Positions 1 to 12,579 of a stretch of DNA of 64,000 bases are shown here, in pieces. Position 1 is the first letter of the stretch. Each line of letters starts with the position of its first letter. A program made the translations under genes and the position numbers. The notes beneath the pieces were generated by a model. It was not told where the DNA came from. It saw only the letters and a list, made by a program, of their open reading frames with translations, and ran no database searches. Source of the DNA: Lepturacanthus savala (taxonomy: Eukaryota; Chordata; Actinopteri; Scombriformes; Trichiuridae); assembly GCA_030544235.1 (NCBI GenBank), contig CM060467.1, positions 8,901,501-8,965,500 of the forward strand, given 5' to 3'.

Positions 1-65
1 GGGTCCCTCACAACAATCACCGTACAACAACCCAGGAAAAACATTGAATGGAATGGAATTACTAC

Positions 66-262
66 AATGGCAGATAATTTATCTCATTTTTGTATTTTTT
101 GGGGGGGATTTTAATCCTTTTTTTTTTTTTAAAGAAAACATCAAGAAGACATGAAATAAGATGAATTATCTGCCAGTGAAATAAGATAATTCTACTCAAT
201 ATTGAACTAACTGTACCAAAAACAAGCTATCTTCACCTGTTAAGATTTCAGTTTTGGCAGTG
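66..262. repeat. Palindromic MITE, copy 1 (hAT-like ends)
   Basis: The two halves are inverted: a block around 75-95 (GCAGATAATTTATCTCATTT) recurs as its complement around 150-172. The right arm ends in TTTCAGTTTTGGCAGTG, matching the right ends of related copies at 16603-16867 and, less completely, 24397-24573. A non-coding hairpin with CACTGCAAAA-type ends is typical of miniature hAT elements in fish; that assignment is from memory. The left terminal repeat is truncated or degraded. It encodes no protein. Confidence 0.65.
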
Positions 263-1914
263 ATAAACAATAAGACTACATTCCAAAAAAGAATACCGAA
301 GAATATCACTCAGGAAGCAGCCAGAGCTGATACAAATACATAAATTAATGGCAGTAAAACAAGGAAACAGACCATGAGATACAAGCCAAATAAATCCAGA
401 GATGTCGAGAAATGTGCAAAAACAACTATCAAATACACTGAACATGGGTTAAGGCAATACAAAAAAAAAATCCAAGTGCCTTTGAATAGTTACAGCAGGT
501 AGCAAATAGGCTGGTATGAGTGTGTGGGTTGCTTAAGCTCAGCGGCGTTCCTGTGTGTATCTGCAGCGAGCCACGACCAAGAAAAAGCTGACTGCTGGCC
601 ACTCAACGATGAGGCTGAGGAATGAACAAAACAAACAACAAAACGGTCCACATGTGGTCAACTGACTCAACGTCGCTGCTGAAAAGAAGGTGCAGCACAG
701 ACACGGACAGAACGGTTTCAATCCTACAAAAGCACCAGGAAGCAGGAGGAATTAAATCACTGGACTTTGGAGGACTGACACACCAGCAAAAAGCTTTTAA
801 GAGGCTAAAAAACAAACGTTATTTAGGCTTCTCTTTGTTTCAGGTCATTCCCCATCGCTCCCTTTCTCTCTCCCTTTTCCCATCATCTCTATAATAAAGA
901 CATAAAATTACCCCATTAATTACGGTCAATGCTACAGCGACAACCAATTCCCACTGATGCAATTCAACTGCATCATTTTCACTCCTCAGCTCTTATCACT
1001 TCCAGCCCGTCACAGAACACAGCACAGAACTAATTAGACAGGTTGAGTTGGACTTACAAGTAATCTATTCTTCACTAATCCGAATGTCTGGTGTGATATC
1101 GGTGGCATTTCGCTTTAAGTTTTTATTTCTAGCAGCCCCAAAGACATTTACTATCATGGCCTGTTAACAGTTACGCACTGTGTTGTGGATAAATAAATTA
1201 ATACTCCTGATTACTCCTCACTGTTCAGGCTGCCAACTGTGTTTATTAATTCTGCAGCATTTCTATCAGCTTAGAAAACAGATAATTGTCGTGTCAAAAT
1301 TAAACGACAAAAAAAAAGCAAACATGTAATTTGCGCAACAAAAATGAAGAACCCCGAGCAAAATTCTGTTTCAATTTGGACTTTGGCCACTTCCAACACA
1401 CAATAATTACAGTGTTAGCTGGCTGAGACCAAGACAATGTTTAGACAGCTGCAGCATTTTTAATCTACCTGATTGTCTGAGAAAACGTCTGCGTAGAGCT
1501 CTGTGGACCAGCACTTTTTTTATATTTTACGAAAAGAACGCTGCTGGTGTTTGTACAGTAACTTTCATCATTGGCTCTGAAAGCGTGTGACAAAAAGATG
1601 TCAGATGTGCACGTTGAAATCCAAGAGCAGCTTTATTTAGGGTTAAGTGAGATGACACCGCCGTCAAGACAAAAAACAGTTAGGAAAAGCTGTGGGAGAA
1701 CTTTCCCATGGTAATATTGTAATAAAATGAGAGATGCTTAACTGACTGACAATAGTTGATTGTTATTCTGGAGGCCTCACGCCAGAGATTTATATTCAGT
1801 AAAAAAATTAAATGAGTCGATGCAGTGATGGGTCGCTCTTCTAACTTCTATCAGGACATAATGAGGTTCCATAAAACCCAAAGTCAGCATCTAGGGTGAG
1901 GGAAATCCTTCCAA

Positions 1915-1919
<5 letters not shown>
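263..1919. other. AT-rich non-coding stretch
   Basis: No exon, RNA gene or clear repeat is visible. Short ORFs around 540-900 on both strands overlap each other and show no recognisable protein motif, so they are treated as chance. Confidence 0.5.

Positions 1920-1957
<38 letters not shown>
1920..1957. repeat. Poly-C homopolymer (38 bases)
   Basis: An uninterrupted run of C on the plus strand. It produces a spurious poly-glycine ORF on the minus strand. The true length is uncertain because homopolymers of this size are hard to sequence. Confidence 0.95.
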
Positions 1958-2965
1958 ACCGTACAGCACTATTTTAATGTTATATTTATGAGTAAATATT
2001 GACAGAAGAAAATTGGTGTAAGCCCAGCAAACACAGAGGCTATTTTGCAGTCTGATCAGATTCATTTTTTTTTTTTTTAAAACCAACTTGCGCTGCAAAA
2101 GCAGTTAGTATGCAAGGAGCGGCTCAGCAGGTTAGGACTGTACTCCACCAATTTTAATCTGGAGCTCTCCAGTAGCTCTGCATGAATTAAATCAAGGCTT
2201 GAAGGCTGTCATTCGTTAGTCTTCTCATTGTCCCGAGATATCTCAACTCTTCAAAAAAAAAAAAAAAAAAAAAACCCACTGAGGCATCGTTAGAATGTAG
2301 ACTCATTACCATGATGTCGCTATAGCAACTGTGGATGTAGAGCTGTCGTCAAGTAGCTGCTACATCCGTATCACTAATAGAGACCATACAGTGATGACCC
2401 TGCTGCGTGTGGGACTGTGAAAAAAGGGGAAGGTTGTGGAAATGACTGACAGGGGTTCTAGCATGGCGTTTCCCAAACTTGAGTTGAGAAAGGCGAGAGA
2501 ATTACAGAAAGGAGTACAACATTACAAATGTTACAAAATTTTATGTACGTTTGATGAGGCGGTGAGAAGTTTCCATCGGTTTGAAGGTCACAGGATATAA
2601 AAAAAATTAAAGAAATGCTTCAAATTTCGAATAATGGCCAGAGGAAGTGGGGACACTTGCACATTTACAGTGTAAACAAACACAGCTGATCGCTGGGGTT
2701 ATTAGACCGTTAATTACTGTCAGGCTGGAAATCCAATGTGGGATTATATCAGAGGATAAAGGACCATGAGAAGATGATGTCGGGCAAACTGCAGACAACC
2801 AACAACATCTAAAACATGAAAATAACGTTAGCATAATGTCAGCTACTCAGGCGATAGTGCCTTTTGTTTCCTCCTCCAACTGATAAAAACAGATCTAAAG
2901 TAAATGATTAAAATTATATATGGTTAAGATGTTACACTTGACTTTTACACCATTAAACTAGATAA
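1958..2965. other. Non-coding stretch with A/T homopolymers
   Basis: Contains a T-run near 2067-2078 and an uninterrupted A-run at 2253-2274. Nothing else recognisable; no coding signal. Confidence 0.5.
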
Positions 2966-3110
2966 AAATTAGTGCTGCCAATTGATTAAAATATGTAATC
3001 GCGATTAAATCGCATGAATGTCATAGTTAACTTGTGATTAATTGCAAATTAATCACGTTTCTGTCCTTTTATCATTTTAATACCCTTATCACTATAGAGA
3101 AGTGGAGAGG
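2966..3110. repeat. Dispersed repeat fragment rich in ATTAATCGCG motifs
   Basis: The block repeats variants of 'taatcgcgattaa' and 'gattaattgcaaattaatc'. I remember this as the start of a widespread teleost dispersed repeat. Sequence resembling an internal part of the same family lies at 30475-30610. The family name is not known to me and the downstream edge is uncertain; similarity may continue to about 3470. Confidence 0.55.
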
Positions 3111-5078
3111 CTTGCTGTGTGCAAATGATTTTACTGCAAAGCACAACATGTAGGGTTACAGCTATTCATGTAACACTGCAATAAAAACAGCCCCTCAAAA
3201 GGGGCTCCAAAAGAGTGATCCAAAATGAAACGACTAATTACAAAAACAGTACAAATCTATTCTATTACTCAGACAAACCTGTTGACATTGACAAGACAGG
3301 AAAGAGGATGTTTATTTTAACCTGTCCAGACAGGGAAAACATTTTATATTACATGATTTTTAATAATAAAGCAAAATGTTGATAGAAAAAGAATAGAAAA
3401 TGTTTATATTATTAAATTATTATTATAAATGCATGTCCTCTGACTCTTTGGTCAGTGGCAGCCCTACTCCCAGTCTATCTACCACTACACATGTATATAT
3501 GTATGCATGTATGTGTGCAACAGACAAACACACACACATACACAGTGCCCCTGGGCAGAACAGCACTGAGCTGTAGCTGGACTTTCTACCTCCCACTGGT
3601 GTGTTGAAGCCACAGAAGCAAAGAGGATGAGCAATTCCATTTATGCAACATCCATATCAGTATCTCTGGACAACAACAGCATCAGACATTGTTTTTGCAT
3701 ATTAATCAAGTGCCTATTGAGTCATTTATTTATATAAAAAAAGTGCTTGTGCAGATTTGAAGCAGAGGTTGCCTCGGATAAAGGAACCTCTTACACAACA
3801 TAAAAAACACAAAGGGATCTGCGGTTTGAGTTGTAGCAGTCGAGTTGAAAACGTGTGCGCCGGCTGTCTCAAACAAAGAGAAAAAGCCTGAGTAAAGAGT
3901 GCTGAACGCTGAGGATACACTGGCACCAACGGCGTCTTGCTCGCTCTACTCTATCATTTCCAGTAGAGGAGGGAGGGGCTAGCTCTCCTGCCGCCTTGAC
4001 TGGTTGCTTGGGAGCGTCGCCTACCATGACGGGGGGGAAGAAAAAAAAAAAAAAAAAAAAGCACTGGTACGGACTGAAAGGCGGATTAATAACCATGGTG
4101 ATGTGCAACGCCGTTCAACAGTCGCTCAAACTTTATTAAAATAACTCGTATAGTACCTTCACAATAAACTCAATGGTCTCCAGGACAATGAAGGCCTCTT
4201 TCTGCTCCGAGCTGCTTGACAATTAACGTCTCAGCTGTGAAAGTGGGAAAAAAAACAAAAAACACAAACTAATATTTCAGACTGATACATTTTACATTTC
4301 TTTCTTGTTAAATTTGCACCTGAACCAGCCTGCTTTTATATCCTGGGTAAAATGCGAGCCTCCCATCTGTCCCTTACTAACCTAGTCAGCCGGTTAGGTT
4401 CCTGCGTGCAGAGGGAGCTCGATGCTGGAGCCACAACTCCCTACTGCCTGGATGCTCATTAAACTTGTATGAATCCTCAGTCTGGCAGCCCCTTGCCTGT
4501 TCCTCTCTGTCTGTCTGTACTTGCCTGTTGTCTGGCTGTGTGTCCTGATTGGTGCATTATATTAGAGGAGCCATTTTTTTTTCTGAAGGAGTTACCTTTT
4601 AATGCTGCCAGGCAGCGAAGACATTTATCAGCCCTGGCAGTAATCAGTTTAGGCTACACGCTGGCACCCGTACTGGAGAGAACGCAAAGAAAAAGAATCG
4701 ATACAGATCCTTCGTACCACTGAGCCCGGCTAATGTATGAGACCTGACGGGTGATATAACGCAACAGAGACGTACTGTAGCGGTGCTATAGGGAGGAGAT
4801 CTATCCAAATGGTTGAGAGGGGAGAACAACGCCAAACAGATGAGTCACAGCAGCACACTACATTCCTTCTTCTGGGTATCGTTAACATACTCTAAATGTA
4901 ACAGGATGATTAAAAAAAATAAATAAAACAAAAAAAACAACACCTCAGATTCTGCGAACACAACCTGGAATCAGGAAAGCTGTGTCATGAGGCCTTCTAT
5001 TGCAGATAGAATAAAATATTACCCACATGCCAAGCTCTTAAATATGTGTAGTGAGGAGTTTACCGAGAAACAACTTTA
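3111..5078. other. Non-coding stretch
   Basis: Mostly AT-rich with an A-run at about 4040-4060. ORFs at 3726-4108 (minus) and 4469-4835 (both strands) overlap and lack recognisable domains. No splice-bounded conserved exon could be identified. Confidence 0.45.
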
Positions 5079-5443
5079 TGAAAAATGGGAGCATAATACA
5101 GCACGTGTCATCGTTTTTCTCTATAAAGAAATAAAATGTAAGACCTAAAAAATACGCTCTGCTCTGAAAGCTTCAAGGACAAATCACCCATCTATTAAGT
5201 GATTAAGTCAAGTTTTTTTTTTCCAGAGATTTCATGCATATAACCATATCAGATGAGTCACCAACAACATAGCAATATATAATTGTCGTTCGCATGAATA
5301 TTCCCATAAACAGAAACTCATTTATCCCATTTAAACAATTCTTTTTTGGGCGATTTTTCCAGAGAATCATAACAATCTGAATAAAACGACCTCTTTCTGG
5401 GAGGGTTTGTTCATGATCTCGGAAGGAAGAAGCAGGAAGTTGA

Positions 5444-5451
5444 TGACGTCA
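5444..5451. promoter_or_regulatory. Perfect CRE palindrome TGACGTCA
   Basis: An exact 8-bp cyclic-AMP response element within gatgacgtcatatgatg. No CpG island surrounds it, so it may be a chance match or a distal enhancer site. Confidence 0.35.
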
Positions 5452-5654
5452 TATGATGGGAAGTTGTCTACCATCATGTCAGGAAAAGCTGTATGAGTAA
5501 CATTTAGATTTTTTTTATTTTAAGTATAAAATGACAGACTTAAAGGCTCATAGGCTTAAATGGGTAAATAGCTAAGAACGCGACGTTTTTCTGAGCGGAA
5601 AATTGATGTGCGGTTAACACAGAAGAGATGGGTCAGAATATGTAGCAGTATGTA

Positions 5655-5710
5655 GATTAGATTATAAACTTTATTGATCCCACATAGGGGAAATTTGTGC
5701 AGTACTGCAG
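5655..5710 (-). mobile_element. LINE 3' tail, reverse orientation
   Basis: Read on the minus strand, this gives aaatttcccctatgtgggatcaataaag followed by ATCTAATCTA-like sequence. That matches the block at 37983-38093, which reads ttcaatttccctg, then gggatcaataaag and an (TAATC)-type tail. The pattern is typical of fish RTE-like non-LTR retrotransposon 3' ends. Only the tail is present, as expected for a 5'-truncated insertion. Confidence 0.6.
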
Positions 5711-5754
5711 CTCAGATACAAAGAAGCACTGAGTAAGATAACTGTTTTTTCATT

Positions 5755-5859
<105 letters not shown>

Positions 5860-6450
5860 AGAGGCACATGATATACAGAGAGTACAAAAGTACCAGTACA
5901 AGCATACACAGTATGCATCATGCATTACGGTTGAAGGTGGAGGCATTTAAATAAATAAACAAACACGGTATGATAAATATTTTGTGAAAGTTTTATAAAG
6001 TGACTGCAGTGGTGGATTATGTATAGATTATGCATATGTAGGGTACTGGTAAAAATTCAAAGCTATATTTTCTGTAAGCAAGAAAGGGAGGGGTTGTTAA
6101 TGTTTAATGCAGAAATCTACACCAATAAGTGCATATGGCTGTAAATAGTATGAAGTTATTTAAAAAAGGTAGTCAGAATGATCTCGTGCACCGGCGTCTC
6201 CTGCATGGCCGTACACTGCTGCTGCTCTTTAGGAAACGGGCTGAACAAAGACCGAGCCCAACAACTGGCAGAATCCGGTCAGCCACTTTTATCGGAGGAG
6301 GAAGACTGCTGGAGAAATTAAATTTGCCACAATGCTGCTAAACCGGCGCCAGGCTCTTTCCTGCGTGCCGTCGTGGCAAACACGAAAAGCAAATGAACGT
6401 CAACCTTGCATTGAAAGACAGGCATGAACTGAGAAACAACCTTAAGAAAA

Positions 6451-6815
6451 ATAGGACCATAGTAGAGTGTACGTCATTGTTTTTCTCCATAAATAAAAAT
6501 GTAAAACCTAAAGAAAACTCTGCGGTCTGAAAGCTTCATTAAGGATAAATCACCCATTTATTAATAGATCAGACACTAGGTTTTTACAAGTGAAACTGAT
6601 GCGTGGTAGGTACAGAAGAGATGGGTCGAACATGCGGCAGAATCCGGTCGGCCTCTTTTACAGAAGGAGGAAGACGAGTGGAGAAATTCAATTTGCCGCG
6701 ATGCCGTCAAACTGGCGCCAGGCTCCTTCCTGCATGCCATCATGGCAAACATGAAGAGCATATGAAAGGCAACCTTGCGCTTGAAGCCAGGCACGAAGTG
6801 CAAACCAGCCGGTGA
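6451..6815. repeat. Tandem unit, copy 2 (compact)
   Basis: A contiguous copy of about 365 bp whose blocks match the split copy upstream. The last block lies about 369 bp from its partner and differs by scattered substitutions, suggesting an old duplication. The unit may itself be an unclassified transposon arranged head to tail. ORFs on both strands are shadows; none shows a domain. Confidence 0.7.
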
Positions 6816-8723
6816 GCTTAAAAAAAACAAAACAAAAAAACAACAACAACAACAACAACAAGCACAGCATGACAAGGGGAGCAGCGGGAAAACAAGCTGC
6901 CGGCTGAAACAGGGACTTTTGCTGCTACATCGGCTGAAACTTTAAAAGCTTCGTCGCACGTAAACACAGATTGCGCGGAGAGAGAGAGGGAGAGGGAGGT
7001 AGGAGTGCACGCACTGCTTCGCTGGCAGTGCTGCGTGGGGTGTGTTTCTCTCCGGCTGCTTTTTTTGAGGGTGTTTCCCCTCCTCGTTCCACAAGTCTGC
7101 CGCTGCAGCTAAAGAGGAGGACGACGTCCATGTGTGTGTCTGAATTGTGTGGGTGAGGAGGAGCGCGACCGCCATTAATACAACAGAGGCAGAATTTTGG
7201 ACCGTCGCAGAATTAATTTAAATCTCATCACTCCTCTAGAGCAAAGCAAAGTGCTGCACTGTGTGCGAGTGCTGGGCTTATTCTGCATGGCAACAGAGCA
7301 CGGATACTTTTTCTGGTCTGCAATTAAGACTCGACATGTTAACAATGATGAACATGACCTTTTTCCACAACAGCCTCACAGATTTTTTTTCATTTCAATT
7401 TTTTTTAAGACTGATGCTGATAATTGGAAGGATTTTTTTTTTTTAAATCCAATTATTTCAGAATTATGGCCCAAATCTGAAAAGACAATCTCATCTCTTT
7501 AGTTAGCACTTCTTACTCATTCCAATAAAGTAGCAGTGAATCGAAACATGAGTGTTTTTGCAATATTGCGTGCCCCCTCTGCTTTTGTGACAAGTTGCCT
7601 CATTTTCCCACGGAGGTTCCAGAATGCCGGAGTGAATTGTGAGAGACACGATGGCCTATATAGTGAACGGTGACAAAAAAAAACAACAAAAAAACGTTGA
7701 GCTAGAATCCAGCCTGCCATTTAATCTGCGTCACGGAACGGCCGTCTCACATTGCAAGACCCGAGTCCGCAAACGAACGCACACACAAAAGGGCGAGCTA
7801 TAAAAATATCCAAGTGTCACCCACTCTGCGGCTGATGGTTGCTATGGTTACGATGTAACCAAGAGAAAAGTGTGCGTGAGTGTATGAGTGTGTGTGTGTG
7901 CTTTGCATCCGGGAGCAGAAACCCTGTGGGTCAACAGCACTTTTTTGTGCAAACATAACACAACTATTTCTTTTTATGCAGACAAATACTTCAGTCTGTT
8001 CGAAGGACAAATTCAGAGAGAAGAGGACTTCAAGGGGGCTTGAAACACATTTTTCCTATGGAGAGGCAGAAGGACCTAATTTCTGCAGATTTCTTGCAAC
8101 GGACTCAAAAAAAAACGGTTCACACGTCAATTCAGCTGTAGCTGATTTTGTGCTGCCTGTTGGACATCAGGCCCTGATGACTGTGTGTCCAGCAGTAATA
8201 CAGCTGTGGAACATCTTATAGCTGTCGCCGCAGCCCCTTGCATCTCCACCCTCACGCAAAGTGACCCCGATGAGGACGAAGGCGAACATGTCAGCGAGCA
8301 GTCCGGGATTGAAATTAGATGGGATGCGGCACAAATTTCATTACAGCAAATGTGGGGTAAACCGTCTCTCAGACATTTTTATGTAGCTTCCACAATGGCG
8401 GCTACTCCTCCACTCGCCCCCCACCCCTTATAGTCCCGTGTGCAGGGAGCCAGTTGTTCTCATAGCACCACATTACTCTGCCGCAGAAACCTTGCGTTCT
8501 CCACGACGACGAATTTCAAGAGCTTAAAGCGCTGCTTAAACTGCTTTTCTGTCTTGTTTGTACACAATTTGCGAGATTGGGAAAAATACCGGTTTCTAGT
8601 CTGGGACACAAGTGAGAGTAGGTGAAGGGTCATCTTGCACCAAACCAGCAGCCTGAAAATTAGGTCAAGAACCATGGGACAAGCTGTGCACAATGTCAAA
8701 CAATTGACCGTGCATTCTTCTCC

Positions 8724-8728
<5 letters not shown>
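6816..8728. other. Non-coding stretch with (AAC)n run
   Basis: An (AAC)n run sits at about 6838-6861. A purine-rich block (gagagagagggagaggg) lies near 6979-6997, and T-runs near 7382 and 7434. Base composition is more balanced than in the desert to the right. ORFs around 6925-7175 and 7880-8430 show no family signature. Confidence 0.45.

Positions 8729-8755
<27 letters not shown>
8729..8755. repeat. (AT)13 microsatellite
   Basis: A short AT dinucleotide run, uninterrupted. Confidence 0.9.
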
Positions 8756-8760
<5 letters not shown>

Positions 8761-8859
8761 AGCATCAGTTTGCTGCCTCCCAAAGTCCGATTGACCATGA
8801 GACTCTGGAAGCCCTTTTTATTTGAGTCTCAGTGGGCTTTCAGTGTTTGGCGAGCGATT

Positions 8860-9070
8860 TTCCCACCTGTCAATCTCCTGCCTTCCCTGCAGTGGGTGTG
8901 GCTTGTGAATTGTCTCCAGCCTCCAATCATTGGTCTCAGGCTGGCAGGAGGGGGCGTGTCTGTACTCTGACGTGGTGCAGTGCAGAAGGCCTTTCACTGA
9001 GCCCTCCCTCTCTCTCTCTCTCTCACCTCCTCCCCCACTCCCACTCTTTTCCAAACTTGAGATTTGGAGG
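8860..9070. promoter_or_regulatory. Candidate TATA-less promoter or enhancer
   Basis: Within 90 bp there are a KLF/Sp-type GTGGGTGTGGCT (8892-8903), a two-way CCAAT box CCAATCATTGG (8922-8932), a GC-box-like GGGGGCGTGTC (8950-8960) and a CRE-like TGACGTGG (8968-8975). A pyrimidine-rich CT stretch follows at about 9002-9048. This spacing is typical of proximal promoters without TATA. No associated exon or start codon could be established on either strand; an ORF at 8832-9131 is low-complexity. It could also be an intronic enhancer. Confidence 0.35.
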
Positions 9071-9130
9071 ACACAATGGGACAAGAGAAGAGGAGCCAAG
9101 TCTGCACGCGCGCTCATGGAGGCATGAATG

Positions 9131-9539
9131 ACCTACATGACGTACAGACGCTGGTTGAGTGCAATCTGTATCCAACAGCTGGCTGTTAAGATGCAAAATT
9201 CCACCAGAGAGTAAATAAAACTTCAGAAATACTTCAAGTTCTGGGAAATAATACTTGTGATTGGTGGACGCTGTGTGCTGCAGAGTTTAATACATGCAGA
9301 AGCATACTGCTGCAAAAATTGCTATGCAACCCATAGGCTTAAGTAATAATCAATGCAGCAATAAAGCAGTGAAGTCTTAAGATAAAATCCACAGAGAAGC
9401 GCAGCTTATGAAATGACTATCTCTTTTTTTTTCCATGCCCTCAGACAGACACGTATATCTTGTAGTCTCTCTCTCTCCCTATCTGCGAGGTCGTCTCCTG
9501 TTTCTTATTCACACTGCATCCTGACTCTAGTTTCTTCTT
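9131..9539. other. Non-coding stretch
   Basis: AT-rich; nothing recognisable apart from a T-run near 9423. Confidence 0.5.
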
Positions 9540-9770
9540 TCCTTCGCTCTGTGTCACCGGCAACCTCCGGGACACCTTTAGTTCTCTAAAGTCCCAGGGA
9601 AGTACCTTCGATCCTTATATAGATTTCTGAGATTTTTCCGTTGCGGATGTAAACCGGCGACGCCATCTCCATCATCACGGCGGGGAAACAGGATCTCCGT
9701 GGAAGACACGTGAAACCATCATACGGAAGAACGTCGCGCCCGTTACCTGGAAATGTTGCTTAATTCCCAC
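9540..9770. promoter_or_regulatory. Small CpG-rich patch with promoter-like motifs
   Basis: CpG dinucleotides cluster here, unlike the flanks (ccggcgacgcc, catcacggcgg, aacgtcgcgcccg). A TATA-like TTATATAG lies at 9614-9621, a YY1-like CGCCATCTCCAT near 9661, and a minus-strand donor-like CCAG|GTAACG ends an exon candidate at 9747. This could be an alternative promoter inside the intron of the minus-strand gene starting near 15.3 kb, or a CpG-retaining repeat. Confidence 0.3.
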
Positions 9771-10089
9771 TAGAGTTCCCACTAGATCGTGAATTTGCGA
9801 ATCGCAGCCTCTAAAAACACCGAAAATTGGTGACCCCAAAATGAAAAATTGCTTTCAGAGTGTGAGGGCTTGATAGAAGGGGAGGCTTCTCACTTCAGTT
9901 TTCCTCTGTCACCCTCGTGCAGTGTCATTCATCGTCTCTCCTTCTGCATCACTCAGACATAAACACTGCTCTCACATTCAGTGTTGGTTCCAATGCTCCC
10001 TCGCCTCCTGTCCCCGTGTAACTCCTGAGCTCTGCCTGTCTAATTGCCTCCTTCCCTCCATCACGCTCTCCCTCTCAGCCCCACCTACA
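9771..10089. other. Non-coding stretch
   Basis: Pyrimidine-rich toward 10030-10080; no coding or RNA signal. Confidence 0.45.
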
Positions 10090-10330
10090 GGTGGTGATGA
10101 GCTCATCCCTGTGGTTGCCTTAGTCACCTAACAACACGTCTCGAGAAGCTGGCAGAGGACCTGATTCGAAGGAAGAAGAAAAAAAAAAAAACAGAACACT
10201 GGGACAAAGCGTGAATGTTGGTGATGTCATCACCAGAGCCGTGCCGAGCCGACCGGGGCCGCGATGACATCAGCCTCCGTCCGCCAACCCGCGATGACTC
10301 ATTCCAGTGTTCCACCAGGAGAACGGACGG
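10090..10330. promoter_or_regulatory. CpG-rich patch with clustered bZIP-type sites
   Basis: Four palindromic or near-palindromic sites occur in about 210 bp: GATGAGCTCATC (10096-10107), GGTGATGTCATCACC (10220-10234), GATGACATCA (10263-10272) and GATGACTCAT (10293-10302, AP-1-like TGACTCA). The surrounding sequence is CpG-rich (gccgtgccgagccgaccgg). The sites resemble ATF/CREB and AP-1 half-site arrangements. An enhancer or minor promoter is plausible; no transcript boundary is visible. Confidence 0.4.
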
Positions 10331-12579
10331 CCATTATACGGCTCAGGGTTGGATGTGGACGTGTGATGTGCATTCAGGAAACGCTGGAAGTTCCTAATGA
10401 ACACGACAAACGTACTGAAATGCTCTGTAGGTCAGCCAACACTACTCTTTAATAGGAGCTGAATATCACAGAATATCCATCATCTATATTATAATAATCT
10501 TGGAAAACTACTCTTCTATTTTCATGAATGAAATACAGTCAAATACACTGGTATCAAACACGTAATATCTTACAAATCTTACTTTCGTGCACAGATCTGA
10601 GTGAACAGAAGCTCTTTTTATTCATTTCATTTTGTCAAGCTTGTGTTCCACGTCAAATCTCAAAATTAACTTTACTATACTGCACTGTTTTTTCTGTCAA
10701 ATGTCAAATTAGTTACTTGATGCTTGATTTATGAATGACATAAACCAATAAATCTGCCATTAACATTCTAAACCTTTGGTCTTGAAACAATTAAATGTGA
10801 GTGTAAATCAGTGGAATAAAACCACCTTGCCGTTTGGATTTGATTATTCTCTTACGTTTTGACACTCCTCCTTGACACACTGCGATTCTCCATTTAAAAA
10901 AAAAAAAAAAAAGTCTGACAGATTTAAGTCTTGTTCATTTTCCGCCACCTGACTACAGTAACGGCTAAAACGCCTCGAGCCACAAATAGAGCAGATCACC
11001 TCACAGCTGGATGTTTTGGCTGTGACATTCAGCACATAGAGAAACACTGCACGGTTGGGCAAGGCCAATTCATTGAGTGATGAGTCGTGTACAAAACAAA
11101 AAAAATAAAGAAAAATGAAGAAATATTAAATTTTTTTCAAAATTACCATCAAATACCTCATTGTAAATAATCTGAATTACTTTCTGCACCGTCTGCATTG
11201 ATGTCAGTGCACTAACATTGCGAACAACAAGGTAGGGGGAGTGACATCTGTGCATTTCCCTAATCCCTTGAGCAACACTGAGAACAATTTCTCCAAATAT
11301 ATATTTAAACAGGCTTAATCTTGCATCTGTCAAAACAATTCAATGATGCTGCCCTATATCCCTGACACTGAACAACAATAATAAAACTGTCTATCCTTAA
11401 TTCACTTGTCCTTTCTGATGGTAGCTGTTCATTTTCTTGTTGTTGAGGGGGGGAAAAAAAGAGCCGAGAACCATATCCCTAAATCTAACTATATTCTCTA
11501 CAGTGTTCTGCTACACAACGTCCTAAGCAGCTGCACAATTTGAAACGAGCAGGTTTTCTTTGATCAACAGAGGAAGGTTTACGCTTTGATTGTTCAGGCA
11601 CCGAAAAAAAAAAGAACCAGTTGTCATTCCAAATGATATAACATTATCTCTGATTTGGAAGATCACAAGTGGAACCCATGTGAAGAACAAACATGAGCCA
11701 AATGTCTCTTCACATGGAAAAGAGCAAGAGTGCGTGGCTTAGTGAGCGAAGCCAAGTTTATACCCAGAGGAATTACTGGTAACGGGTATGACGGGAAGGG
11801 GAGGAGGGGAAGGGGGGTTAAATGCGCTGCGATCAAAAATCACTTACATCTTTTTTTACTGATCTGGGTGCCACTACTGAACAGAGGAATGTTTACGAAC
11901 ACAAAACGGCAGGTCATACCGGTGTGAAGGGAACGTTGTGTTAATGGGAGGTTTGTGAATACCGGCGTTATTGTGAATGACACGGCTGACAGTTTTAACT
12001 AGACAAACCAACATGACCGTCTGCATAGCACACAGTAATGCTTTTCCATTAGCCGCCCCCTGCAGAGACTGAAAGTGCACACTTATCAAAGGTCGGAAAC
12101 TGCACACTTATTGAACAGGTGCGCTGAATTACTGCGTGGTGAACGTGTGTCAGCAACTGTTCATCATAACCAGCACAATGTTGGATATGAAATACTACTT
12201 TAATATCAACCGCCGCTCTGACATAGTCGATATATATATACACGAATGAAACGCAACTGCCGATGGGATGTGGCCGGTGTTACTGTACAACATCCATGTG
12301 AGTCACTTTCATGCGTTACTTTTTCCTTCATCATTATTACATCATCAATGAATCCAATTAAATGAGACCACTGACTCCACAAGCCAATAAATGATATTTA
12401 TGCAACTAAAAACAAGAATATTTTGGTGTACAGTGTTAATGCTGCACAAACAATGCTAATATGCTAAAAAAAAAGCAAGACTAGAAACCAAGATGAACAG
12501 CAAATCCTGTGGTCAGATGGCGACATGGGACTACATTATTGTGAAGTTAGTGAATTTATAAACGTATGGCGTGGTGCTC
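10331..12579. other. AT-rich non-coding stretch
   Basis: A-run at about 10896-10912. Nothing else assigned. ORFs at 10844-11333 on the minus strand have no recognisable motif. Confidence 0.45.
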
